A stretch of DNA of 14,266 nt. Origin: an uncultured Lysobacterales bacterium (lineage in GTDB: Bacteria; Pseudomonadota; Gammaproteobacteria; Xanthomonadales; SZUA-36). The notes under the pieces are model-generated. The model was not told the origin of the DNA, ran no database searches, and saw only the letters and a list, made by a program, of their open reading frames with translations. Positions 1 through 6,528 of this stretch are shown here, piece after piece. Position numbers and translations under genes: made by a program. The stretch covers positions 1 to 14,266 of the forward strand of contig CALJWY010000231.1 of NCBI GenBank assembly GCA_937974465.1, given 5' to 3'. How positions within the stretch are numbered: position 1 is the first letter of the stretch; every line of letters starts with the position of its first letter.

Positions 1-405
1 CCATTCTTCGCGTTCAAACACAACCATGCTGTCGGGTTTGCCCCTGGATTGAATCGAAGGCTCCAGAACCCAGTGGAAATCCTGGCCGCTGACATCGCGG
101 TTACCGGTTTTTAACAGGTAGCGGGTCACGAATTCGGTTCCATCCGCCACTTTAACGCCGGATTCGCGTAAACGCTGTGCGGTAATTTTCTCTTCTTCAC
201 GAATTTGCCCGGCCAGGATCTGTTTGGGGTTATCGCCTTCCTGGTAGACGATTTGTTCCACCGGTAACGGCCAAAAATGCCCCATGCCACGCACACCAAT
301 CAATAACAGCAGACCGACAACCAACAAGATACTTGCGCTCACCGCTGCCGCATTCAGCCATACCCAGGGCGTTCCATCTGCTATCCATTTTGCCAGTGAT
401 TTCAT
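1..405 (-). CDS. pstA: Phosphate ABC transporter permease PstA, N-terminal part (runs off left edge)
   Basis: This is the first 135 codons of PstA, one of two inner-membrane permeases of the high-affinity Pst phosphate importer. It starts MKSLAKWIADGTPWVWLNAA, with one membrane segment at about residues 15-38. A hydrophilic stretch from about 44 to 135 follows, with no second membrane segment before the window ends. E. coli-type PstA has no such stretch, but extended PstA proteins of Pseudomonas and marine gammaproteobacteria do, with the same 'G..W.WLNA' opening and 'GHFWP' after the first helix. The start is ATG at 405. GAGG at 414-417 is the ribosome binding site and overlaps the pstC stop codon at 416-418, so the two genes are 10 nt apart and clearly co-transcribed. 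The catalytic permease core is outside the window, so identity rests on the N-terminus and on the pstC neighbour. Confidence 0.88.
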   Translation of the reverse strand, partial: MKSLAKWIADGTPWVWLNAAAVSASILLVVGLLLLIGVRGMGHFWPLPVEQIVYQEGDNPKQILAGQIREEEKITAQRLRESGVKVADGTEFVTRYLLKTGNRDVSGQDFHWVLEPSIQSRGKPDSMVVFEREEW

Positions 406-415
406 TTTGCACGCC

Positions 416-2668
416 TCACAGTGAACTGTACTTTTCGCGCAGACGTTGACGAATCAACTCGGCCCCGGTGTTTACGACAAAGGTAAACATAAACAGCACC
501 AGTGCGGCCAGGAACAGGATACGGTAATGCGAACTGTTCATTGCGGACTCCGGCATCTCTACCGCGATATTGGCTGCCAGTGTTCGCATGCCTTCAAACA
601 GGTTCCAATCCATGATCGGTGTATTACCGGTGGCCATCAAAACAATCATTGTTTCACCCACCGCGCGGCCCAGACCGATCATGACAGCCGAGAACATTCC
701 GGGGCTTGCCGTTGGTAAAACGACCCTGACCATGGTTTGCCACGGTGTTGCCCCAAGCGCCAGTGAACCATCTGAAAGTGACTTTGGAACACCGTAAATG
801 GCATCCTCGGCAATTGAGAAAATGGTGGGAATAACAGCAAAACCCATCGCACAGCCGACCACCATCGCATTTCTCTGGTCATAGGAAATACCGGCTTCCC
901 GACTTAACCAGGTCCGCAGATCGCCCGCGAAGAACAGGTTTTGAATGGGGTCTGCGATTGCAAGCGAAAAAACGCCCAGGAGAATAAGCACGGGAATCAA
1001 AAGTAGCGGCTCCCAGCCCTCTTTCACATAGTCTTTAAGCGACCACTCGGCTCGTGTCCAAAACCACGCGAATACCAACAAACCGGCCGGCATAACCAAC
1101 ATCAGGGTAAAAATGCCGGCGAGATTTTCCTCCAGGAAAGGGGCAAACCACAAACCTGCCAGGAAACCCAGGATTACCGTCGGCAATGCCGCCATGATTT
1201 CGATGGTTGGCTTAACCATTTTGCGCAATCCGGGCGACATGAAGTAAGCAGTAAATGCTGCTCCTGCCAAAGCAAGGGGTAAGGCAAACAGCATCGCGTA
1301 AAGCGCTGCCTTCAAGGTGCCGAATGCCAACGGCGTCAAACTGAACTTCGGCTCAAATGAATTACTGGATGCAGAAGACTGCCAGATATATTCGGCTTGT
1401 GGGTAATTCTCGTACCAAACCTTTGACCACAGGGATGAAAATGAAACCTCGGGATGCTCATTGTCTATGTCCAGAAAGCCGACTTGCCCTGCCGCATTGA
1501 TAACCAGCAAACCCGACGCCCGGGGCGCCAAAGCCATGGCGGAAGGCTCTCCGCCTGCGAGTTGATGCGATAGCACCAGTCGTCCGGCGGTGCTGTGGTA
1601 GATGCTCAACATGCCGTTGCCGTCTACCGATATGAATCCCTTGCGGCGTTGCTCCGGCAGAATTTTTCGTATCGCCGATTGTTGGCCATCAAATTGTCGA
1701 ATCATTTGCAGACTGAACTGGTTATCTTCGTCCCGAACCGGGAATAGTTGGTGAATCGTCCCGTTGGCGTCACCGGCCAGTAAAGAGATACCACCCAGCA
1801 GCATATTCATGCTGGTAATACCGGCTTCCGATACTTTGACGACCTGGGTTTCCTGCATACCTGCAGTTTTAATAAAGTGAACCTGACCACTGGCATCACC
1901 GAGATATAACCAACGATGGTCATCACTCACGGCAATTGCACTAATTTCAAAATCGACATCCAGCGTCCGCATGGAGGTATCCAGGCTGATCTCCCCGCTG
2001 AGGAAATTCTCCTGTTTCGCATTCCACTCCAGCCGCACACGGCCGCCGGACCCTGCCGCTACCAGCACCATTTCCGTCTCGCTGTCAGATAATGCAAGGC
2101 CGATAAATTCTCCTCCCGGCATTAAATCGCGCGTCTCTTTGCCATAGGGGAAGTCCAGTGTTGGAATAATCTCCCGCTGCTCTATACCTGCTGAAAAATC
2201 TGTCTTGTAGCTGTGGCGAAATAAAACGACCTTGCCATCATCAAATGCCACGGCTTGCAGGCCGCTGTTGGCCTGATCGGTGGCCACTTCTGCAACGGTG
2301 TGCCCCGGTTCGCGAAGACCAATTGATTCAATTGCCGTCAGTCCATCCACTTTGAAGAATTCCGCGGTGCCGTCCCGGTCAATCCTGAGCGCCACTTTCT
2401 GTTGTTCTTCGATCGACAGGAATACATTATTGCTTTGCCCCCAATTGGGCTGGCTTCCTATTGACGTCTCCTGCGCTGATGCCGGTAAAAATAATGGAGC
2501 CACCACGAACAACAGGTAAAAGAGAATCAACAGGACTGCTGAGATCACCACCAGGCCACCGAGTCCAATGACCTTCCTGGCCAGAAGATCCTTGCGACTG
2601 CGCCAGCGATGAAAGTTCTCGGAACGAACGGCGATCTTGGCCGGGCCGACATTGGGGGATGAATTCAT
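416..2668 (-). CDS. pstC: Phosphate ABC transporter permease PstC with large periplasmic beta-propeller-like insert
   Basis: PstC forms the phosphate channel of the Pst importer with PstA. The 750-aa product is over twice the length of E. coli PstC (about 320 aa). Residues 34-61 form the first membrane helix. Residues 66-440 are a soluble, probably periplasmic, domain of repeated short strands such as 'AIAVSDDHRWLYLGDASGQV' and 'GNGMLSIYHSTAGRLVLSH', resembling WD40 or quinoprotein propeller blades. The permease core lies at 450-735 and carries the EAA-type ATPase-contact loop around 621-652 (EDAIYGVPKS then LALGATPW). The extended form is known from Pseudomonas and Vibrio relatives. I chose ATG at 2668 over an in-frame TTG at 2698, because the TTG lies inside a candidate PhoB box and neither has a good ribosome binding site. 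pstA follows 10 nt downstream. No pstS precedes it. Confidence 0.93.
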   Translation of the reverse strand: MNSSPNVGPAKIAVRSENFHRWRSRKDLLARKVIGLGGLVVISAVLLILFYLLFVVAPLFLPASAQETSIGSQPNWGQSNNVFLSIEEQQKVALRIDRDGTAEFFKVDGLTAIESIGLREPGHTVAEVATDQANSGLQAVAFDDGKVVLFRHSYKTDFSAGIEQREIIPTLDFPYGKETRDLMPGGEFIGLALSDSETEMVLVAAGSGGRVRLEWNAKQENFLSGEISLDTSMRTLDVDFEISAIAVSDDHRWLYLGDASGQVHFIKTAGMQETQVVKVSEAGITSMNMLLGGISLLAGDANGTIHQLFPVRDEDNQFSLQMIRQFDGQQSAIRKILPEQRRKGFISVDGNGMLSIYHSTAGRLVLSHQLAGGEPSAMALAPRASGLLVINAAGQVGFLDIDNEHPEVSFSSLWSKVWYENYPQAEYIWQSSASSNSFEPKFSLTPLAFGTLKAALYAMLFALPLALAGAAFTAYFMSPGLRKMVKPTIEIMAALPTVILGFLAGLWFAPFLEENLAGIFTLMLVMPAGLLVFAWFWTRAEWSLKDYVKEGWEPLLLIPVLILLGVFSLAIADPIQNLFFAGDLRTWLSREAGISYDQRNAMVVGCAMGFAVIPTIFSIAEDAIYGVPKSLSDGSLALGATPWQTMVRVVLPTASPGMFSAVMIGLGRAVGETMIVLMATGNTPIMDWNLFEGMRTLAANIAVEMPESAMNSSHYRILFLAALVLFMFTFVVNTGAELIRQRLREKYSSL

Positions 2669-2675
2669 GGTAAGT

Positions 2676-2681
2676 ATGATA
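2676..2681 (-). promoter_or_regulatory. Candidate -10 element of the pstC promoter
   Basis: TATCAT on the minus strand matches TATAAT at 5 of 6 positions. It lies 10 nt downstream of the Pho box. Transcription starting 6-8 nt after this hexamer would begin at about 2668-2670, which is at or next to the pstC ATG (2668). The mRNA would then have almost no 5' leader, which agrees with the missing ribosome binding site. Confidence 0.55.
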
Positions 2682-2691
2682 GTCAGGCAAT

Positions 2692-2709
2692 GTGACAATT
2701 TTGTTACAA
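2692..2709 (-). promoter_or_regulatory. Candidate PhoB box for pstC
   Basis: Read on the minus strand, the site is TTGTAACAAAATTGTCAC. The Pho-box consensus is two 7-bp repeats, CTGTCAT and CTGTCAY, separated by 4 A/T bases. Here the repeats TTGTAAC and TTGTCAC flank AAAA, matching about 14 of 18 positions. The box ends 10 nt before a -10-like hexamer (TATCAT), which is the spacing known for PhoB-activated promoters. It lies in front of pstC, the expected target. The binding claim is inferred from sequence match, spacing and context. Confidence 0.75.
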
Positions 2710-2759
2710 TGCGAAATGATCAATGATGTAATATAACCGCGGTAATCCAGTCGCCCCGA

Positions 2760-2771
2760 CAGCGATCGCTG
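2760..2771. promoter_or_regulatory. Perfect 12-bp palindrome in the leader of the DUF47-pit operon
   Basis: CAGCGATCGCTG is a perfect 12-bp inverted repeat lying between the Pho box and the ribosome binding site of the DUF47 gene. It contains the GCGATCGC octamer with a GATC site at its centre. It could be an operator for a dimeric regulator of the DUF47-pit operon, or chance. No known regulator is recognised. Confidence 0.25.
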
Positions 2772-2791
2772 CTAGCAAGTTGGAGAGAATA

Positions 2792-3469
2792 ATGTCAGGT
2801 AGTTATTTTAGCGCTATCTTCGGAAAATCACCCGTCACGCCATTACAGGAACACATGGAAAAAGTGCTTTCATGTGTCAGTGAGCTGGTGCCCTTTACCA
2901 AGGCAGTATTGGCCGATGACGCGGTGGCCCGGGCTGAACACCATAAGAATATTGTCATGATGGAAGAAGAGGCTGATGCCCTCAAAAAAGAACTCCGTTT
3001 ACGCTTGCCGGTTAGCCTTTTCATGCCCATAGACAGGCGTGACGTCCTGGAGGTACTGACCATGCAGGACATGGTTGCAGGCAGTGCAAGAGACGTTGCG
3101 GGAATCATAACCGGGCGCAATATGCAGTTTCCTAAATCACTGGCAAAAGGCTACAGGAAACTGGTAAAGCGCTGCATTTCAGCATGCCAACAAGCACATG
3201 TTGCGATCTGCGAACTGGATGAACTCATCGAAACCGGTTTTGGGAAAGTTGAACGCAAACGGGTTGGCCGCTTGTTGATCAGGCTTGATGTCATCGAGAA
3301 AAACACCGATGAGCTCCAGGTAAAACTGCGTGATGAACTGTTCAAACTTGAGAATGAACTGCACCCGGTCAATATCATGTTTCTTTACCAGGTCATTGAC
3401 AAAACCGGGGCCATTGCAGATCGCGCCCAGCGTGTGGGAAGTCGCCTTCAATTGATGTTAGCCAAGTAA
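2792..3469 (+). CDS. DUF47 / TIGR00153 PhoU-like phosphate transport regulator
   Basis: This 225-aa all-helical protein is of the DUF47 (TIGR00153, PhoU-related) family, whose members are usually encoded directly before a PiT transporter and are thought to control its activity. Family hallmarks visible here are the 'HMEKVLSCVSEL' opening, the acidic 'MMEEEADALKKELRLRLPVSLFMPIDR' segment (around residues 52-78) and the 'DKTGAIADRAQRVGSRLQ' C-terminus. These are the E/D-rich metal-binding type helices of PhoU folds. The start is ATG at 2792, with GGAGA at 2782-2786 six bases upstream; an in-frame TTG at 2780 lies just before that site and is not used. The pit gene follows after 21 nt, in the same operon. 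In Sinorhizobium the equivalent orfA-pit operon is repressed by PhoB, and a Pho box in this shared intergenic region would allow the same. Confidence 0.9.
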   Translation: MSGSYFSAIFGKSPVTPLQEHMEKVLSCVSELVPFTKAVLADDAVARAEHHKNIVMMEEEADALKKELRLRLPVSLFMPIDRRDVLEVLTMQDMVAGSARDVAGIITGRNMQFPKSLAKGYRKLVKRCISACQQAHVAICELDELIETGFGKVERKRVGRLLIRLDVIEKNTDELQVKLRDELFKLENELHPVNIMFLYQVIDKTGAIADRAQRVGSRLQLMLAK

Positions 3470-3490
3470 ACCTCAGGAAGAAAAAAAACA

Positions 3491-4756
3491 ATGGAATTTT
3501 CATTTTGGTATTTGGGTCTGGCGGCCGCGTTCGGCCTCTTCATGGCTTGGGGTATTGGCGCCAACGATGTTGCCAACGCAATGGCAACTTCTGTAGGTGC
3601 AAAAGCGTTAACCATCAAACAAGCAATCATCGTCGCAGCCGTATTTGAATTTGCCGGCGCCTTTTTAGCCGGCGGACAGGTCACCTCCACGATTCGAAAA
3701 GGCATCATTGATGCGACTGCAATCAACGGTAATCCGGAGTTGCTGGTCTACGGCATGCTCGCCGCATTGCTCGCCGCCGGCATATGGCTTCTTGTGGCCT
3801 CCAAAAATGGCTGGCCCGTCTCAACCACCCATTCAATTGTCGGCGCCATCGTTGGTTTCGCCGCCGTCGGTATCGGGGTTGAATCGGTTCACTGGTCAAA
3901 GGTGGCAACCATTGCCGCATCCTGGGTTGTGTCACCACTTCTGTCAGGATTTTTGGCGTTTTTCATTTTCATGAGTGTACAAAAGCTCATTTTGAGTAAA
4001 AAAGATCCACTCAAGTACGCAAAAAAATACGTTCCTTTCTACATATTTTTTGTCGGGTTTATCCTCGCCTTGGTGACATTGCTTAAAGGCCTGAAGCACA
4101 TCGGCCTGGATTTGTCCTTTGGCGAGGCTGTCATAATCGCGGGTGTCTGCGGTTTGATCACGATGGCCATCGGCGCATTTGCCATCAAGAGAATCAAGAT
4201 AGACCCGGATGAAGACTCCGATTTTCGCTTTACCAATGTAGAGAAAATCTTTGGCATCCTGATGATTTTCACGGCGTGTGGAATGGCGTTCGCACACGGT
4301 TCAAACGATGTTGCCAACGCGGTCGGACCAGTAGCTGCCATCGTCAGCATAGTCAAGACTGGTGCAGTTGCACAAAAATCAGAGCTGGCAACATGGATTC
4401 TCCTGCTGGGTGGTATTGGTATCGTTTTGGGCCTGGCGACCTATGGGTGGCGCGTGATGGCCACGGTAGGAAAGAAAATCACCGAGTTGACACCATCACG
4501 TGGTTTTGCCGCTGAACTCGCCGCCGCATCAACCGTTGTCATTGCGTCAGGAACCGGTATTCCTGTTTCAACCACACATACCCTGGTAGGCGCCGTCCTC
4601 GGCGTTGGTATAGCGCGTGGCATTGGCGCCATCAACCTGCGTGTCGTTCGCAATATCATGTTGTCCTGGATCGTCACTTTACCCGCCGGTGGCATACTCG
4701 CCATCCTGTTCTTCTTCCTGCTTAAGGGAATGTTCTATAACGGCCCGGCCATTTAG
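3491..4756 (+). CDS. pit: Inorganic phosphate transporter, PiT family
   Basis: This 421-aa inner-membrane symporter for phosphate (probably as a metal-phosphate complex, driven by H+ or Na+) is the low-affinity counterpart of Pst. The PiT signature occurs twice, as expected from the inverted duplicated architecture: GANDVANA at residues 23-30 and HGSNDVANA at 269-277. Each half also carries a PVSTTH motif followed by a glycine-rich helix (109-114 and 358-363). About ten hydrophobic helices are visible, with a charged loop at about 233-250. AGGAAG at 3475-3480 is the ribosome binding site, 10 nt from the ATG. The length is in the usual range for bacterial members without the long cytoplasmic loop. 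It is co-transcribed with the DUF47 gene upstream. Whether H+ or Na+ is the driving ion cannot be told from the sequence. Confidence 0.95.
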   Translation: MEFSFWYLGLAAAFGLFMAWGIGANDVANAMATSVGAKALTIKQAIIVAAVFEFAGAFLAGGQVTSTIRKGIIDATAINGNPELLVYGMLAALLAAGIWLLVASKNGWPVSTTHSIVGAIVGFAAVGIGVESVHWSKVATIAASWVVSPLLSGFLAFFIFMSVQKLILSKKDPLKYAKKYVPFYIFFVGFILALVTLLKGLKHIGLDLSFGEAVIIAGVCGLITMAIGAFAIKRIKIDPDEDSDFRFTNVEKIFGILMIFTACGMAFAHGSNDVANAVGPVAAIVSIVKTGAVAQKSELATWILLLGGIGIVLGLATYGWRVMATVGKKITELTPSRGFAAELAAASTVVIASGTGIPVSTTHTLVGAVLGVGIARGIGAINLRVVRNIMLSWIVTLPAGGILAILFFFLLKGMFYNGPAI

Positions 4757-4781
4757 GGCCTGTTTGCACTGACGTCGCAAT

Positions 4782-5354
4782 GTGAGCAGCAGCAATAAAA
4801 CGCCATTGGCAGCACTGGAGTCCCAAATTGCTGCCTTACAAAAGGAACTGGGTATATCAGCAAGTTATGCCGCAGCACACAAGCTTAAACCGTGCATGGA
4901 GTGTGCTGACCTTGTATCGATCGGTAAGGATATATTTGACCGTAACCAGCGTCTGACCCCAGGCGCCGCGCGGGCATGGGCCGACATGAAATCAGCCGCA
5001 ACAATTGATGCTGTTGAATTACAGGTAGTATCAGCCTACCGGTCGATTGAATACCAGGCCAGTATCATCAGAAAAAAACTTTTGGCGGGCCAGGAGATAA
5101 AAAGAATTTTGGAGGTATCGGCCGCACCCGGATACAGCGAACACCATACTGGTCGTGCGCTGGATATATCGACCCCGGGCTATCAGCCCCTTGAAGAAGA
5201 ATTTGAAAACAGCGATGCTTTTCAGTGGCTGCAAACCTCGGCCGCCCGATTTGGTTTCAAAATGTCCTTTCCAAGAAACAATCCGCACCAGCTGGCCTAT
5301 GAACCATGGCACTGGTGTTGGTCAGCCGGGAGCAGTGACCATTTAAAGGTCTAG
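4782..5354 (+). CDS. M15-family (VanY / D-Ala-D-Ala carboxypeptidase-like) zinc peptidase, no signal peptide
   Basis: This 190-aa protein has the complete M15B/VanY active site. SEHHTGRALD at residues 119-128 fits SxHxxGxAxD (zinc ligands H121 and D128), and EPWHW at 174-178 supplies the catalytic glutamate (E174) and third zinc ligand (H177). 'SAYRS' at 84-88 is the usual substrate-binding motif. Family members cut the terminal D-Ala from cell-wall peptides. The N-terminus is hydrophilic, with no signal peptide or anchor, so it may act in the cytoplasm on recycled peptides, or the true start may lie elsewhere. A C-x-x-C pair at 38-41 is unusual. The start is GTG at 4782; no clear ribosome binding site is seen, and an ATG one frame over (4780) is followed directly by a stop. 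It begins 25 nt after pit and may be in that operon. Its last four bases overlap the convergent gene. Confidence 0.82.
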   Translation: MSSSNKTPLAALESQIAALQKELGISASYAAAHKLKPCMECADLVSIGKDIFDRNQRLTPGAARAWADMKSAATIDAVELQVVSAYRSIEYQASIIRKKLLAGQEIKRILEVSAAPGYSEHHTGRALDISTPGYQPLEEEFENSDAFQWLQTSAARFGFKMSFPRNNPHQLAYEPWHWCWSAGSSDHLKV

Positions 5355-5815
5355 TGAACCCTGACAGGCGCCCCATCCGGTGACACGCTAATCTTATGCG
5401 AGAGGGGGTTCAGATCGAAGGGCAGCTGGATATTAGATAGCCCCATACGTGTCAGCAAACCTCTCAACTCCTGGGCCAGCAAGGGGTAAATCTGCCGCGC
5501 CAGGGTCGCGTGATGGCTGGTGAATTCAGAAATATCCAAGGGTTCGCCTGATGTCTGCTGGTAGACCGTCTCGATACCCACCTTGGCCTTGAATGCAGGC
5601 CCCGCGTCATCGGCGGAGTTTCCGACACAGTTGAGGCGGGCACTGACCTGGTAAGACGGCAATTGATCACCCGAACTTTTTTCCATAAGCCGGGGGGTCA
5701 GATTCATTTCAACCTTCGCATCCTGCATGGTGCCTTCGCGGGAAACACGCAGTAGCTCACCTTTCAGAAGTGAAACCTGGAAATGCTGGAGGATAAAATG
5801 GTCAAGCAGGTTCAT
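5351..5815 (-). CDS. SecB-like protein (export chaperone fold)
   Basis: This 154-aa acidic, soluble protein lacks a signal peptide. I read it as a divergent SecB-fold protein. Four predicted strands (about residues 12-26, 32-44, 53-66, 74-88) precede a helix and a closing segment, 'IYPLLAQELRGLLTRMG' then 'IQLPFDL' (109-135). This resembles the C-terminal 'FPYARECITSMVSRG...LAPVNF' of SecB. SecB tetramers hold preproteins unfolded for SecA, and SecB-like proteins also serve toxin-antitoxin systems as chaperones. No toxin gene is adjacent here. The start is ATG at 5815; an in-frame TTG at 5839 would add eight residues. It is probably transcribed alone: it converges with the peptidase gene and is 89 nt from the glycosylase operon end, though read-through is possible. 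The family call is from pattern recognition and could be wrong; the coding call is firm. Confidence 0.6.
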   Translation of the reverse strand: MNLLDHFILQHFQVSLLKGELLRVSREGTMQDAKVEMNLTPRLMEKSSGDQLPSYQVSARLNCVGNSADDAGPAFKAKVGIETVYQQTSGEPLDISEFTSHHATLARQIYPLLAQELRGLLTRMGLSNIQLPFDLNPLSHKISVSPDGAPVRVH

Positions 5816-5828
5816 ATGAACACCCGTG

Positions 5829-5848
5829 GTTGTTTTCAATGTAACAAC
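5829..5848 (-). promoter_or_regulatory. Inverted repeat in the 5' region of the SecB-like gene
   Basis: GTTGTT at 5829-5834 and AACAAC at 5843-5848 form a 6-bp inverted repeat with an 8-nt spacer, ending 13 nt upstream of the ATG at 5815. It could be an mRNA hairpin close to the ribosome binding region or an operator. The stem is AT-rich and short, so it may be chance. Confidence 0.2.
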
Positions 5849-5904
5849 ATGCGGTAATTTTTGCGTTTATTCAAGCCCCGCCATAAACCACCCGGGCAGA
5901 CTCA

Positions 5905-6528
5905 TCAATCATCTGCCACGCGCCAGAAGTACCAGCTGGCAACGGAGCGGTATGGGGCAAGGTGTCCGGTTACCTCTATTACCTGGTCTGGTTTAGGCAA
6001 TTCAGGCAGCCTGTAAGTGTGCTGCACACCCTTTTGAATACCCAGGTCGGTTGCAGGCATGATGTCGGGCCGCCCCAGTGCAAAAATCAGGTGCATCTGG
6101 GCTGTCCAGGGACCAATGCCCCGCACCCGGCAAAGGCTTTCAATCACGGCAGCATCATCCAGGTTGGCCATCTTTCGCCTGTCGGGCAAACTTCCCGAAC
6201 AGACATGCTCGGCCAGGTCAATAATTGACAGGGCCTTGCTATTGGACAAACCAACAGAGCGCAGTGTCTGCACGGGCATGTTGACGGCCACCGCCGCACT
6301 TGGCGTATGGTCTTCAAACAGAGCTTCGAACCGGCCGTAAATCGTTGCTGCTGCTTTTCCGGACAGCTGCTGGTAGGTAATCGATCCTGCCAACGAGGTG
6401 AACAGGTCCCTGTTGCGGCTTACCTTTAATTGAAAAGCACCCTTGTCCCGAATGACGCCGGCCATCTGCGGACAAGCAGACTTCAAAAAATCAATTGATG
6501 CTTCCCGATTGTAGCGCAAACGGCTCAT
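5905..6528 (-). CDS. DNA-3-methyladenine glycosylase II (AlkA/MAG1 family, HhH-GPD)
   Basis: This 207-aa monofunctional glycosylase excises alkylated purines to start base-excision repair. Visible features are the 'YQQLSGKAA' motif (residues 52-60), the helix-hairpin-helix 'LCRVRGIGPWTA' (132-143), the catalytic aspartate D161 in 'PATDLGIQKG', and the C-terminal 'APYRSVASWYFWR' typical of the family. It is shorter than E. coli AlkA (282 aa), because it lacks the N-terminal beta domain, like the compact yeast MAG1-type enzymes. The ATG at 6528 overlaps the DUF423 stop as ATGA, so it is translated as the last gene of the exporter operon. There is no Ada gene or Ada-type neighbour, so control by the adaptive response is not suggested here. 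Confidence 0.93.
   Translation of the reverse strand: MSRLRYNREASIDFLKSACPQMAGVIRDKGAFQLKVSRNRDLFTSLAGSITYQQLSGKAAATIYGRFEALFEDHTPSAAVAVNMPVQTLRSVGLSNSKALSIIDLAEHVCSGSLPDRRKMANLDDAAVIESLCRVRGIGPWTAQMHLIFALGRPDIMPATDLGIQKGVQHTYRLPELPKPDQVIEVTGHLAPYRSVASWYFWRVADD

Noticed and set aside
2324..2338. CAATTG repeated around GATTC inside pstC
   Set aside because: It lies in coding sequence. Two palindromic hexamers near each other in AT-richer codons are expected by chance.
2669..2698. TTG start at 2698 extending PstC by ten residues
   Set aside because: The extension falls in the Pho box and -10 region and would add residues upstream of the likely transcription start.
4742..4764. Hairpin GGCCC...GGGCC at the end of pit as a terminator
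   Set aside because: The 5-bp stem, extendable to 8 with a bulge, has no following T run and overlaps the pit stop codon. It may be chance or a weak pause site.
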